DNA from: Uranotaenia lowii
Lineage: Eukaryota; Arthropoda; Insecta; Diptera; Culicidae
Assembly (NCBI RefSeq): GCF_029784155.1
Contig: NC_073693.1
Coordinates: 352,613,117-352,677,116, forward strand
Reading direction: 5' to 3'
Length of the DNA stretch: 64,000 bases
This document shows, one piece after another, positions 1 to 10,851 of this stretch. Both the position numbers and the translations under genes were made by a program. A model generated the notes under the pieces. It had not been told where the DNA came from, made no database searches, and saw only the letters and a list, made by a program, of their open reading frames with translations. How positions within the stretch are numbered: the first letter of the stretch is position 1; every line of letters begins with the position of its first letter.

Positions 1-674
1 TTTCGACATTGCCAATTTGCTCCATGTGAAGCTCTTTCGTTGGAAGATTTGGAAATTCAAAACCACTCATTCTAGGGATGGCTCCCAGTTCGTCCTGGAT
101 TGGTTCCTCTTCATTCCTCGAATAGGTGGGGGTCACCAATTATGCTGGATCGGGTGGTCGGGAAAAGTTAACGTGCCAATGAATTTTAATATGCTGGTCG
201 TAATGTTTGCCAATCCATCTGCCGAAAGTCCGTTGTCTGGAGCGGTTCTGCGAAATTGTGTTAAATCAAACCAAAAACCTAGAAACACAATGAAGCAAGG
301 AGGCAGGGATTCTTTGTCAATCGAACAATCGACTTTCCTTCGAATGGTAAGCTTTTTTGAGAATTATTTTTGAAACTCCCCCCTCGAGATGTTTCAACTT
401 CGAATGACAAAAGCAGGATTTGTACCGTTCTCAAACGATTATGATTTATTATATTTTTAAATCAGACTTTCTATCACAATCGATATAAAAACCAACTATT
501 CACTTTTAAATTCTAGTGCTTACCAATGAGTGAATTTGTTCTCGCAATGATCATTTATCTACCTGAAAAGTAAAATAAGAAAAGAAATGTTAAATTAGTT
601 TAAGAATTCAACCTGAGGCTCATACATTGTATGCAAACGAAGTGTTTTTTTTAATTTGTTTGTATAAAATGAAC
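1..674. other. No recognisable gene
   Basis: No coding region or element could be supported. The longest open frame (17-373, +) has no recognisable domain and low complexity in its codon use. The stretch from about 380 to 640 is AT-rich and featureless. Given the surroundings it is probably transposon-derived, but no termini were found. Confidence 0.3.
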
Positions 675-857
675 ACCTGAACGGCGCACATGCAGGAGAC
701 TAAGACGGTGAGGGAAGCTAATTGCCGGCGTGAATAGTCAACAACGAAGAGGAACCACTTCCAACGATGAGTCAAGTTAAGGAAGCCATTCGTCTGCTGA
801 ATAGCAACAAATCGGCTGGAAAGGACCGCATCGTAGCTGAACTTATAAAAATGGGTG
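675..857 (+). pseudogene. RTE-clade reverse transcriptase fragment
   Basis: Translation on the + strand gives a degenerate stretch containing EEEPLPTMSQVKEAIRLLN followed by NKSAGKD and ELIKMG. This is the same segment found in the better preserved RTE element at 50012-51900 (EEEPLPTMSEVKEAIRQLN, NKSAGKDGIAAELIKMG). The preceding part has stops. Only about 180 bp remain, corresponding to the region just before the RT fingers, so this is a dead scrap. The - strand open frame over the same bases is a shadow. Confidence 0.8.
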
Positions 858-865
858 ACGGTTGA

Positions 866-1106
866 TGTTTGCCACATTCAACGATTTTGATATTTCTGCG
901 AGCGTGTAGTTTGAATTTTCACGACGCATATACAGCTCATCTTGCTTGGACGCCATTTTGTAAACTAAAGACCTAATGTCAAAGCCAAATAGAAGGATCA
1001 TTCTACTCACACACCTACAAAATGAGGGTGTTCAAGTTCTTTTTATATTAATGATAAAAACAAACACAGGGAATCAAAGTTGACCACTTTTTAATCCGAA
1101 CACCCT
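866..1106 (-). mobile_element. Mariner end (transposase N-terminus plus TIR) upstream of IR-A1
   Basis: On the - strand the segment begins with a terminal inverted repeat reading AGGGTGTTCGGATTAAAAAG and runs into a start codon with MASKQDEL-like coding (around 955), the beginning of a DD37E-type mariner transposase. Only the 5' end of the element survives; its left side is lost near the RTE scrap. The same fragment sits upstream of IR-A2 and IR-A3 at nearly the same distance from their start codons, so it was copied along with the genes. Confidence 0.75.
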
Positions 1107-1170
1107 TTACTGAAAATCAAATTTTCTACACAAAAAAATATCTGAAATACAATACTACTAGAAAAGAATT

Positions 1171-1275
1171 ACGTTGAACGATAGTCATCAATTTTTGTTT
1201 ATCAGATGACACAAGTCCTAAATTGCCGGTAATAACTGATAATGAAAGTCCCATTTTTTATAAGCTTTTCGTCCA
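1171..1275 (+). promoter_or_regulatory. Conserved upstream block of IR-A1
   Basis: About 105 bp almost identical in front of A1, A2 and A3, and recognisable in front of B1, B2 and B3. The core reads TTTATCAGATGACA, about 8 bases, TCCTAAATTGCCGGTAAT and then ACTGATAATG. TTATCAG and CTGATAA are reverse complements of each other and match the GATA-factor consensus. A T/A-rich stretch with TTATAAGC follows, about 60 bp before the ATG. A promoter role is inferred from conservation and position only. Confidence 0.6.
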
Positions 1276-1320
1276 ACCAAAAGAAAATCTCAAAACCACG
1301 TGTCCTTCACTCGAGAAATC

Positions 1321-3108
1321 ATGCTTGAACGATACTGGATAACCGTTCTGCTACTATCTTTCCTGGATAGAGGGGAAGCCAAGCTATCTTCTCAGGATGA
1401 TTTTCGAGTAAAAGAAGCCACCGATTGGTTGAAGAACGCAATCCAGTATATTGCGTTCAGTACGGAAGGTTCAACAGACGTTGTGTTGGACACAGAGTTT
1501 GTGCATAGTTTGGTCATTGAAAAGATTGTTGAATCGGTTCGTCATTTCGTAGCGGATGTTCCTCTAAGAAAGATCGAATCGTCAAAACCCGTACACGGTA
1601 GAACTAAATCGGTTCATATTATTACCCGTAAAGACGCTGCCGAGCTCAATTTGAAGTTGGCCGCAAAGCGTCCATTTATTCATGCCAGAAGCAGATATCT
1701 TGAATATTATTTGCTACTGGTCGAGGGAAAAGTTTCTGATCAGTTCAAGTACCTGGCACGGCAATTATCACCCGGTCATGTTTTGGTTCTGGATATCGGT
1801 GTACATCCGATTCTAATTCATCGAATTTCTGGAACTGGACGAAAAGCGCGTATGTTTTTCGGAAACCATTCGAATGATGTCATTTTCGAAGATCTGCAAG
1901 ATTATTTGGACTACGAGGTTAAGCTGTGGACATCAGAACATCCTGTGCTGACACATACCGACCGGAATGGAAAACTTCGTGGTGTTGATATCAACACTCT
2001 GGAGGCAATTTTTAAATCCCTACGAATACGCTACCGATGGAATTTCTTGCCCAAGTATATACATCCGTTGAATAGAACCCGACTCATTACCGAAAAGCAG
2101 ATAGCCGGTTTATTGGATGTTGTTGCACGGGATAACCTGGATTCTCCCTATGAACAGTTGTTCATCCGCGATTCCACAACGACCTGTCTGATGGTTCCGA
2201 AGAGATTGGAAAGAGATTTCTTGTATCATTTGGTGCATCCATTTGAGTTGAGCGTCTGGATAGTCATTATTTCAGTGCTCATACTGGACATGTGTTTGGT
2301 GGTCTTTTTTCCGAGGGCATTCCCGCACAACTTGATTCTAATACTTCTGTTCGGAGACTCTACAACTGACTATCGACAAACACGCTGGACACGATTCTAT
2401 TGCTTCGTCTGTGGCGTTTTACTCTTTCTACTGTCTGAGGCCTATCTGACCAAAATTATTATCAACATGACTGCTCACAAATATGTTCCGGAAATCGATA
2501 CTCTCGAAGGCTTCATGGAAAGCGATATTGAAATAGCAGTCCAGTCCTTCATGCAAACCGTGCTGAATCAGACCGACGTGCTCATGCGGTTGTTGCCACA
2601 CGTTGTCTGGATGGAGCAAAATGAGTTTGCGTACAATCTACGTACCCGTCAATATGCTTATTGGCAGCTCTGCGATATGGCTGAAGCTCTTATCGATAGA
2701 GAGGTTGCTATTCTTTACAGAATGTATGGATCTGAAGCCCGGCGTACGTACTATTTGCTAGACGCGCACAGCGGAATAAGATGGCAAAAATACTTGGTCG
2801 CTTATGGTTTTGGACTAACTAGCAGAATTGAATTCAAGCTGATGCAATTGAACGAAGCCGGATTGTGGGACAAATGGACACAGGAGAATAAACGGGCTAC
2901 TCACCATCGCGTGAACTACGAGCTTTGGGATGAGAACGGGATCATAGCGTTGAATGATATTGGAGCAGTTTGGATAGTGACTGGCATTGGTTGGGGCATT
3001 TCTGTAGCGGTATTTGTGATGGAAATAGTAGTAGCTTGGGGTCCAAAATATCTTATTAAGCTCAGAAACAGATTTAATTTATTGACACGATTTTGGCACG
3101 AACAATAA
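1321..3108 (+). CDS. Divergent ionotropic receptor, paralogue A1
   Basis: A 595-residue chemosensory ionotropic receptor, a ligand-gated cation channel of the iGluR-related IR family expected in the dendritic membrane of sensory neurons. Residues 1-20 (MLERYWITVLLLSFLDRGEA) form a signal peptide. Residues 20-195 are the amino-terminal domain. The S1 lobe contains GKLRGVD (218-223 region). TM1 is at about 308-330, the pore loop PHNLILILLFGD at 335-346, TM2 with SEAYLTK at 358-381, the S2 lobe at 382-545 and TM3 at 547-572. The classical SYTANLAAF-type gate motif is degenerate, as is usual in divergent IRs. The frame is open 21 bases further upstream only with a GTG start, so the ATG at 1321 is chosen. 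No intron is needed. It is the first of three tandem copies. The ligand is unknown; receptors of this class usually need an IR co-receptor encoded elsewhere. Confidence 0.9.
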   Translation: MLERYWITVLLLSFLDRGEAKLSSQDDFRVKEATDWLKNAIQYIAFSTEGSTDVVLDTEFVHSLVIEKIVESVRHFVADVPLRKIESSKPVHGRTKSVHIITRKDAAELNLKLAAKRPFIHARSRYLEYYLLLVEGKVSDQFKYLARQLSPGHVLVLDIGVHPILIHRISGTGRKARMFFGNHSNDVIFEDLQDYLDYEVKLWTSEHPVLTHTDRNGKLRGVDINTLEAIFKSLRIRYRWNFLPKYIHPLNRTRLITEKQIAGLLDVVARDNLDSPYEQLFIRDSTTTCLMVPKRLERDFLYHLVHPFELSVWIVIISVLILDMCLVVFFPRAFPHNLILILLFGDSTTDYRQTRWTRFYCFVCGVLLFLLSEAYLTKIIINMTAHKYVPEIDTLEGFMESDIEIAVQSFMQTVLNQTDVLMRLLPHVVWMEQNEFAYNLRTRQYAYWQLCDMAEALIDREVAILYRMYGSEARRTYYLLDAHSGIRWQKYLVAYGFGLTSRIEFKLMQLNEAGLWDKWTQENKRATHHRVNYELWDENGIIALNDIGAVWIVTGIGWGISVAVFVMEIVVAWGPKYLIKLRNRFNLLTRFWHEQ

Positions 3109-3700
3109 CTATCGAATTAAAATATTTAAATCATGCAGATAAGCACAAGGTTGCCAGTGTTCAGAATCTGTTTTCACAGCACGCATAGGGGAGATGGGGG
3201 CATAACGAGCAACCGGGGTGTAGTAAATAAGCACTTCTCTTTTCTACAAAAGAACGCATTTTCTTAAATAAATTTTCGTGAGGAATTGTTTCGCACTTGC
3301 TAAAGTATTAATTTTCCACCAAAAAAGAAATCTCCTTATCATCTTCACAGAAATAATTAAACAACAACATCTAGGATCTCAAGTGACGAAAATATTATAA
3401 TTTTCAAGCACCAAGAAATAAACTTTTATGATCTTTGAATAATCTTGATCTATAATGTACGCATTACAACATGATATACACATTGTTCTTCAATTTTTAC
3501 CATCAGCAATTTTTTGATTTTTCACTTTAATCAATTTTAAAACGCGTTTTAACTTTAATTTGTTGACTCGGGGCGAACAGAGCACAACAAATCGGGGCAC
3601 GGTGAGCGTTTTCTACCGTAGCATCTAGCAGCGAATTCAACTCGATGTAGTCAACTGAATAGATGTAGTCAAATGTAGAGCTACAGCTTCGCCAGTTTAC

Positions 3701-3780
3701 ACGATTTGGCCTATTGGTAAGATGTCGGAGAGGTAATCAGAAGACTCGAGTTCGATTCATGTTCAAGGAAGTTTTTTTTT
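3701..3780 (+). other. tRNA-like pol III promoter module in left arm of foldback
   Basis: An A-box-like TGGCCTATTGGTAAGATG (3707-3724), a B-box-like GAGTTCGATTC (3748-3758) and a run of nine T residues (3772-3780) occur in tRNA order and spacing. The whole does not fold into a convincing complete tRNA, so it is called tRNA-like rather than a tRNA gene. An inverted copy lies at 3972-4050. Confidence 0.5.
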
Positions 3781-3971
3781 CATTTACCATTCATGATCGA
3801 TTATTTTGATTGTTGTGTTATTAAACGGCCACACAAAGTACCAGAAACATAATGTACGAGTATGTGTGTGGATTGCTTGTGTTCTACAAACAGTCCTACA
3901 TTATTTTAGTATTGCTTTGTTCGAGAATTTTACTATAGTGCAAAATGCATTGATCATGAATGGTATAAATG

Positions 3972-4050
3972 AAAAAAAAGGCACGACCAGGAATCGAGCT
4001 CTAGTCCTCTGATTATCCCCCCGACACCTTACCAATAGACCAAATCGTAA
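3972..4050 (-). other. tRNA-like pol III promoter module in right arm of foldback
   Basis: The inverted counterpart of the 3701-3780 module. On the - strand an A-box-like TGGTCTATTGGTAAGGTG (4042-4025) is followed by a B-box-like GAGCTCGATTC (4001-3991) and a T run (3979-3972). The two modules would transcribe towards each other into the spacer. Confidence 0.5.
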
Positions 4051-4195
4051 GATGAAACGAGTCAAGCTGTAGCTCTATTATTCAGTTGACTTCTTCGAGT
4101 TAAATACGCTGCTAGATTCCACGGCAGAAAACGCTCATCGTGCCCCGATTAATGTTGCTCCTACTACCCCAGTGAGGGTTCTCATTTTGCCCCTA

Positions 4196-6024
4196 CATTG
4201 ACTAGTTTTCAGCTTTCTGCAAAATTTATTTGATGCATTTTTAAACGCTTTTATCTACTTTTTCAATTATCAGCCAGTTACACCCATAGAAGAGGTTGCA
4301 ATAATCCAATGCCTATTTAGCAAATCTCTGTGACGATAATGTGCTGAAATGTGCACTGTGCCAAAGACGGTATCTTTGAAAAAGCACTACTGGCACAAGG
4401 ACTCAAGCTCCCAACCAAAATGGTGCATGACCACTACATTCAAGCGCAACAAGAAAAACATTTTATGGGATTTCCTTCCTATTGGGTAATTCACCCTAGA
4501 AACAAGAACAAAAAACCACAACACCGCGGGGAGAGCCGAACTCAAATCACCAACTATTTAGATGTGCCAGTCCGACAACTTAACCAATATACTATTTGAG
4601 CTTCATGCAGGACGAGGGAAACTTGTCATAGGCTTTCTGCCACACCGATTAATCACAAGTTCACAACGGAGGCTATCTGGCGTTTGGCCGCTTTTCAAGG
4701 TAGTCCTTCGTCTAGCGATGGAAACGGGAGTGAAGGAAACGGGAAACCCATTGAATGAGAAGTATATTGCTTTTATTATCCTATACCAAGACTGTTGATG
4801 TGAACATATTTTTCGGACAATCACCAAATTTTTTAGACAAACACTTTTATAATTCAGTACAGTGTGGGCTAAAATGCATCAAAATGCATTTTGTTGAGCG
4901 TGTATCAACTGCGCGACTCGGCAGCCCTTGTAAGAAAGTGCGCGCGAGATAGGCTATCACGAACGGAGGGAAAACATAAACAAAAACAAGCGGGAGATAG
5001 TTGGAATTTGTAGCGTGTGTAGTACGGAGTATTAAAACTAAAAGTATTTCCTAATCCTAATAGTACGGATATTTCTTAAAACTAGTAGTACGGGAGTGAC
5101 TGGTTATAAATTATTCAAACCTTTAAAAGGCGAAACAGTGAGTACAAAACGAATCCGCTGAAGAAATTGTTTGCTAAATTTAATTAAAAACACATAGGTC
5201 ACGTACGAGGAAATTAACCTACAAACCAGGTTCAGGACGATTTCAATCGGTTTTAATTTCATTCAAACAACTGTATTGTAAGTCGTAAGTAGTAAATTTA
5301 TATCCTAAATTAGTTATCCTAACAATTATGTTCCTAAAACTAAGGTTCCGGACGGAAATTAAAACGATAGTCATTCGCCGATCCGAACAAGTGCGAGCAA
5401 GTGTGAGAGCCCGAGTAGAAGAAAATTAAATCCTTTGCATCATGCGTTTGTCAATTCCCATATTTCATCGATTCAAACACTAATTTTCATGATTTCAGCT
5501 AGTAGTTTTATGTAGTATTTTTTAACCCGTAATGCATTGCACACCCGTATACTTTTTTCAAAAAACATTTTTGACAGAAAGAATTTAATGTTCAGTTAAA
5601 CTATAATTTTTCTAACGTTTTCACTTGATTTTTCATTAAAACAAAGTTTTTTTGCAATAAACCCCTTCTTCTTAGTAGGGTGTGTAGGGATTAGGATTGG
5701 TATGTGGATTTAGTATTAATGTAAATGTTAACGCACTTCACCGAAAGAAAAGGAAAATCGAGAATTGGATTGCCAATGTATTGATGATATCTCCAGCTTT
5801 GGGAAACATCATCTGACCGCTTAGAGAAAAAGTCAGGAAACGGTGTTTGATACGGAAACATGCATTTTCCGAACTATGGTTTTTTTATGCGGACGACGGT
5901 CTGGGGATCAACCGAAATGCTGATTGAGGTTTGATTGCCCAGCAACGTGAGTACTCCAAAACCATATTATATCATGCGCATGATCGGAATCCCATTTTGA
6001 TTCCTTTTTTGAAGCAAATTTCAC
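4196..6024. other. Intergenic stretch, no gene found
   Basis: No supported gene. Open frames of 65-82 codons at 4351-4599, 4562-4798 and 4755-4952 overlap in different frames and have no domain. From about 4892 (TGTTGAGCGTGTATCAACTG) to about 5450 the sequence has the look of a solo LTR or untranslated leader (repeated TAGTACGG and CCTAA-type motifs), but matching termini or a target duplication were not found, so no element is claimed. Confidence 0.3.
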
Positions 6025-6027
6025 ATA

Positions 6028-6111
6028 TGAGCAAATAGCTCACTCGGCTACGTCCAAAGCTAGAGGACCTAGAGGGCCCGGGTTCAATTCCCCTCACGAT
6101 GTATTTTTTTT
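6028..6111 (+). other. tRNA-like sequence with oligo-T terminator
   Basis: An A-box-like TAGCTCACTCGG (6037-6048), then a B-box GGGTTCAATTCCC (6080-6092) and T8 (6104-6111), in tRNA order. The acceptor stem does not pair well. It could be a decayed tRNA gene or the head of a tRNA-derived SINE. Confidence 0.45.
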
Positions 6112-6943
6112 AAATAGAAATCCATGGTCCACCGATGAGGTTGGAATATAACCTCCGGTGGTGTTAAAGAAAAACGCACCGCACCGTTTCCTTGTCAAGT
6201 TAAAGGAAATTTCAGAAAAGCACTCTCAACGTTACCGACAAATACCCCCATCCGGGGAAACTTTGGGAAGGTTTAATATGCCTAGGCAGCGCTAGAGGCG
6301 CTAGTGATGAGTAGAAGAAATCTCTGAGGAGAAGCCAGATGTAAATAGAAGGAAGTTAGAAGCCGAAAACCCCCCACCAAAATGTAATTACACTCTTACT
6401 AATCCAACAAACAAACCACCACCTAGAACCAAAATTAGAAAATGTGAATAAATAAGTTGTTGCAACAAACGTTTTTTAAGCAGAAATAAACGATGTTTTT
6501 TATGAAAAGTTAAGGTTCACGTTTTTTTCGGTTGTTCGGTAGAGTAGAATTTTTGAGTTGGGTTGACTCTGGTTTGTTTCTTTTTTTCTATCCAACCCCT
6601 TTCCAGTTTCCGAAGCAATCCTGGGGAATTTGTTCGGGGAAAGTGGGTCCACTGAAGATACTTCTGGAAATATAGTTTTTCCAGTCAGTTGATATTTTTT
6701 GGCCAACCGAGCAACCAGTCTGAATTTTTATATATTTTTCGACCAATCAGTCCGTGATATTGATGGATGATCGACGGTTGAGGACGGTAGGTTGAACCTG
6801 ATCTGGGCCAATACAATATACACCCACCCTATGTTGGGTCTCAAAAGCCGGGCAGGCTATCAAAAGGCGGCTGGTCTCCTCGGAGTGGCGCTTAAATCAT
6901 CCGCTAACAACCCAGATCCCAATTCGCCCTCTGCCTCCCGTTG
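6112..6943. other. Intergenic stretch, no gene found
   Basis: No gene or element termini recognised. Open frames at 6500-6706 (-) and 6792-6989 (+) lack domains. The GC-richer 6790-6940 segment resembles the 3' part of an old retroelement in composition but could not be assigned. Confidence 0.3.
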
Positions 6944-7523
6944 CAAGGTTGCCGAAAAAAATTCTGGTATTGAAGAAAACACATTCTGACTTTTTGTGAT
7001 TTTACGCAAAAATTCTTTGACGGTTTTCTGTGATGTTTTTTTTTTCACTTATTTCATTTAAAAGGCATGTCAAGTTGCGTCATTTTTACATTTTGCATAA
7101 GAAAAATCAATTACCATTACCAATTACATCATATTTTTTTAAATTTAAAAATAATTCACTCATTTTACTGGTTGTGCTAAACGTAAAAACTTATGTCCGA
7201 CATCGTCCTATAGATGGGCAACATCGAGCCCGCAACCGGTTGACAAAAAAAGGTTAATTTATTTTTTTTTATCCGTTAGTTCAAACGTTAAGTGTCGTGC
7301 CCTGTAATACGTCGTGTGTTATTTGTGTTAAAAATTATTTTTTTAAATTTAGTTGACATAAAAAATTAAATTTTGGAAAAACGTCCAAAATTTTAAAATT
7401 CTGTGAAATCTGTAAATATTTCTAAAATTCTGTGTTCTGTGACACAGTTTCTGTGATGAAAATATGAAAATTTACTTAAAATACTGTAAAATTATAGATT
7501 TTTCTGGGATTTCAGCAACCTTG
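6944..7523. mobile_element. Small non-autonomous TIR element
   Basis: The left end CAAGGTTGCCGAAAAAAATT (from 6944) and the complement of the right end (CAAGGTTGCTGAAATCCCAG, ending 7523) form an imperfect terminal inverted repeat of about 20 bp. The interior is AT-rich with many CTGTGA/TTCTGTG repeats and no transposase. No clear target duplication was seen, so the superfamily is unassigned. Confidence 0.5.
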
Positions 7524-7849
7524 GTCGTCAGATCACTACAGGGTAAAATTCGCATATTTTTGTAAATATAAAAATAACTGACTACGTCAATTGGATGTCC
7601 CATTAACCTTAAAACGTTTGATGTATAAGCGGTAGGATTATCTATCTGTGGTTTTTGAAGTTTTTTGGATCTATTTAAGTTGAAAAATGTTGCATGATGC
7701 CCCAGTTGACGGTACCACTACGAAATATTTTATATGATTGCTGTAACCGAAATCGGGTTGTCCCTTGTCTGACTGTAATAAGGTTCAATGAGCGCATCGC
7801 GTGTGTTAATAAATTGGCTCCGATTTAAACTTGCGATCCCTCGTCTAGT

Positions 7850-8020
7850 GGGCGGGTTTGACACGTAGGTGACGAAAATCAGAGTCGCGAATTCACTAGT
7901 ACAAGCTACTAGTGTTAGTACCGATACGAATAAGATAATCTTCGATTTCAACTTGCAACCAGTCAAGTAGAAATGTTTGACTTCTAGGTGACGAAAATGA
8001 GTGTCGTTAGTTTGCTAGTA
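7850..8020. repeat. Satellite-like repeat, one to two partial units
   Basis: Contains GGTGACGAAAAT, ACTAGTACAAGCTACTAG and AACCAGTCAAGTAGAAA motifs, which recur many times in the tandem array at 27710-29885. About 1.5 units are present, ending at a TA (8019-8020) where the mariner copy at 8021 begins, so the mariner inserted into this repeat. Confidence 0.65.
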
Positions 8021-9225
8021 AAGAGTGTTCAGATAAAAAAGTGTTCAGACAAAATTGCGTGTAAATCGAATATTTGTTTATTAAATAAAAATCAAAATAT
8101 CTTTCATTTTGAAGTTCAATACGTATAAAAAATGGAAAAAAATGCTCAGTTGAGATTCCGAATGACCTGGTCCAAATTAGCGAGCCTTTCGTTTGACGCC
8201 TGCCATCCGATTGTGTACAGTTACCTTCTATATTCACTTTCTTTGCCGCAGAATGCCAGTTTGCTTTGAACTGCTTCTCGCTGCTAATAGTTTTTTGGGT
8301 CTTCTTAAGGTTCTGCTTAACTATGGCCCAATATTTTTCGATTGAGCGAAGTACTGGTGTGAAGGGAGGGCTCTCATCCTTGAGCACAACCTGAATGTTG
8401 TTAGCAGAATACCACTCCAAGGCCTTTTTTCATAATGGCAGGATGCCGGATCCGGCCAAAACAGCACAGACAAGTCATGATTCTTCAGGAAAGGCAGCAA
8501 ACTCTTTTGAAGACACTGTTTTACGAAAATTTACTGGTTGACGGTCTCGGCTGCAAGAAAATGTAGCTTTTCAAGTAACAGGTACAAATAGCTTGCAAAA
8601 TGAGGTATTTTTGGCAAACTTTAATAGTTTAATATGCTTGAAAAGGTTTGGCCACCTTTCCCCTTCCAGTTGCTGTAAAATACTCTAGTCCCGGAAACTG
8701 TCTGAAGTCTGCCTTGGCGTGGGTTTCGTCGTCCATTACAACGCAATCAAACTTTGTCAACAATGTCGTGTACAGCTTCCAAGAACTTATTTTTGCCGTT
8801 AGGTTTTGCTTTTTATCGCGATTAGTAGTCTACCACCTTCTTAAAAGTCGATAGTCCGGATCGTTTTTAAGCTTCATGCATGGTTGTAGACAATATTCCC
8901 AACTTATTGGTGACATCTCGATCAGAGAGATTGGATTTTAGCTCGAAAATGCTAGCCACTCTTCTGTTTGTCACTGCGGCTCTCGGATTTCGATTCCCCC
9001 CAGATCCCGGCTTTCTAGGTATCGAAATACGTTCCCCGAACACTTTTATTACTTTGATCACGGTTGATTTCGTTGATGCGAGCGCGTAGTTTAAATTTTC
9101 ACGACTAATGTACAAAATTTTGATTCGTAGCACCTCTAGCTTGGACGCTATTTTAAAAACTGAAGAATCTAAATGTCGAAACAAATATAATTTAAACCAA
9201 TATTCACCACACTTATTTTCTTCAT
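8021..9225 (-). mobile_element. Decayed DD37E-type mariner with transposase pseudogene
   Basis: The transposase reads on the - strand from about 9165 to 8130. The N-terminal helix-turn-helix part (KSTVIKVIKVFGERISIPRK) is at about 9060, and the C-terminal part reads MEWYSANNIQVV, SIEKYWAIVKQNLKKT and KQFKANWHSAAKKV near 8250-8420. The catalytic glutamate in IEKYW is kept. The start codon is mutated (ATA in place of ATG in the MASKLE start) and several frameshifts split the frame. The left end carries AGTGTTCAGATAAAAAAGTG, close to the TIR found upstream of the IR-A genes, so they are the same family. The right end is lost. Confidence 0.8.
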
Positions 9226-10504
9226 GCAATTAGAAGGCAACACCATCAGAATCCTCTAGCGGACAAAATGGAAACACTTATATGAGAAATTCGTGTAACT
9301 TTTGAATAGCGTGTATTTCGAACTCGACTTGATCAGGGATGCCAGTGATAATAAATAAAATTATTTATTTCTATTTTTGCACCATACAAATTTTAGTGAA
9401 TCAACAAACAACAAGAAGGGGTTTAAGAAAATATCTCCATTCCATAATTGTAAATATTTCTAAACAAAATATGGAGCGGAGTAATAACTTTTAATTATCT
9501 TCCTATTTGATAATTTCAAAAGATAGATTTGGATTGACATAAAGTGTTTTTTTTTTAAAGAAAAAGATTTCAAATTCAATCGGTCAGAAAAGAAAAACTG
9601 ATCACCTGTTTTTTAAATTTTTGCTAACTAAAAGTTGAGGAAAAAAAATATCTACGTAGAAATATCGTTATTTTTTCTATACTCGATGACGGGATTCGCT
9701 TTTCAATTTGGCATCAAAAAAATAGGTTTTTTCGACGATTCGTATTGAAAGATGGTATTTTTATTATCTCATGCAAGATGTTTCCTATGTATATTTGAAA
9801 ATGTTCAAACAAATTGGTTTATCATTATCAAACTATGAGGTTTGTTAGATCATTTATCAAATCCAGAACTTAGGTCAAAGGACCAGAGAAAGGGCCCCGA
9901 ACAAATATGTGTCGATTCCATGTGCAAGAATTTAAATCGTCGGCCATTTTAAAACCGTTAAAATTGATCCATAAACAGCACCATCTAGTGGCTCTAAGCT
10001 AAGTAACTCAGCTGTTATTGTCGATTTTGTTTGTCAACAGTTGAGAACACTCAGAACATAAATAACCCAAAATTTACATCCAGGTCGCACCAAAACAGAG
10101 TTCAGAGTTTCGTTTACTATGAATTATAATTTAAAAAATAGTTAAGTTAACATTTGACGCTGGATATCTGTAATCTGTAACGAAACGGAACTCTACGTTT
10201 CGTTTAGGGTCAGATTGTTTTTAACAAATTTCTCCTACAACGAAGCATTTCAAATCTAATCAATTGGAAGTTACACTACCCATCTTCGTTCAAACATTGC
10301 GAAATTCTAGCACGTAAACATCGCGTCATTCCTGCCAGGATAGGACTTCAGTACATACTGCCAAAAATATTCGAAAATCGGAACAGCTTTCAAATACCAA
10401 AACTGGTCTCTTAACCCTTCGTTTCATAAAGTAACAACTGTGCTTATCATTTTCAACTGTTAAAAATGATTTTTTAAGAAAAAATAAAAAAAACCATGAA
10501 ATGG
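9226..10504. other. Intergenic stretch, no gene found
   Basis: AT-rich sequence without long open frames, recognisable repeats or RNA genes. Nothing could be supported. Confidence 0.35.
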
Positions 10505-10628
10505 AGGGATCATCAGAAGCATCATTCTACTAACACACCTAGAAAATAAGAAGTGTCCAGGTTTATATATTTATGATAAGAAAAAATACGGCGCATTTAA
10601 GTTCACCACTTTTTGATCCGAACACCCT
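10505..10628 (-). mobile_element. Mariner end upstream of IR-A2
   Basis: Matches the outermost part of the 866-1106 fragment (CATTCTACTAACACACCTA, then TTCACCACTTTTTGATCCGA and ACACCCT). The transposase start has been lost here. The TIR edge lies about 224 bp before the IR-A2 ATG, the same placement as at A1 and A3. Confidence 0.7.
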
Positions 10629-10700
10629 ATACTAAAAATTAAGTTTTCATCACAGAAAAATATCTGAACATTGAGAAATACAATCCTCCTAGAAAATAAT

Positions 10701-10805
10701 TACTCCGAACGATAGTCATCAATTTTTGTTTATCAGATGACACTGGTCCTAAATTGCCGGTAATGACTGATAATGAAAGTCCCATTTTTTATAAGCTTTT
10801 CGTCC
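10701..10805 (+). promoter_or_regulatory. Conserved upstream block of IR-A2
   Basis: Same block as upstream of A1, with TTTATCAGATGACAC, TCCTAAATTGCCGGTAAT and GACTGATAATG, ending in TTTTTTATAAGC about 50-60 bp before the ATG. It differs from A1 at only a few positions. Confidence 0.6.
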
Positions 10806-10851
10806 AACAAAAAGAAAATCTCTAAACAACGTGTCCTTCACTAGAGAAATC

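Larger units (their letters stand above)
3188..4195. mobile_element. Foldback element with tRNA-like sequences in its arms
   Basis: Outer ends match in inverted orientation: GGGGAGATGGGGGCATAACG near 3188 against the complement of a GGGGCAAAATGAGAACC-like end near 4195. Both continue into a GGGGTAGTA-type stretch. Long inner arms (about 3591-3801 and 3946-4158) are inverted copies of each other, separated by a spacer of about 145 bp. Comparison with the 3' flanks of A2 and A3, which read through CAGCACACATACTTG, shows the insertion broke the A1 3' flank after GCATA. No transposase is encoded. The open frame at 3806-4012 overlaps spacer and arm and is not a gene. Confidence 0.6.

Noticed and set aside
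1300..1320. GTG-initiated N-terminal extension (MSFTR...) of the IR genes
   Set aside because: The upstream codon is GTG in A1, A2, A3 and B1. The first ATG (MLERYW) is shared by all six and opens a proper signal peptide.
2428..2619. Antisense frames inside the IR genes (also 11959-12150, 20679-20903, 31449-31775, 43942-44163)
   Set aside because: They recur at the same place in each paralogue as shadows of the conserved TM2/S2 coding sequence.
4892..5450. Solo LTR
   Set aside because: No matching terminus or target duplication could be found by eye.
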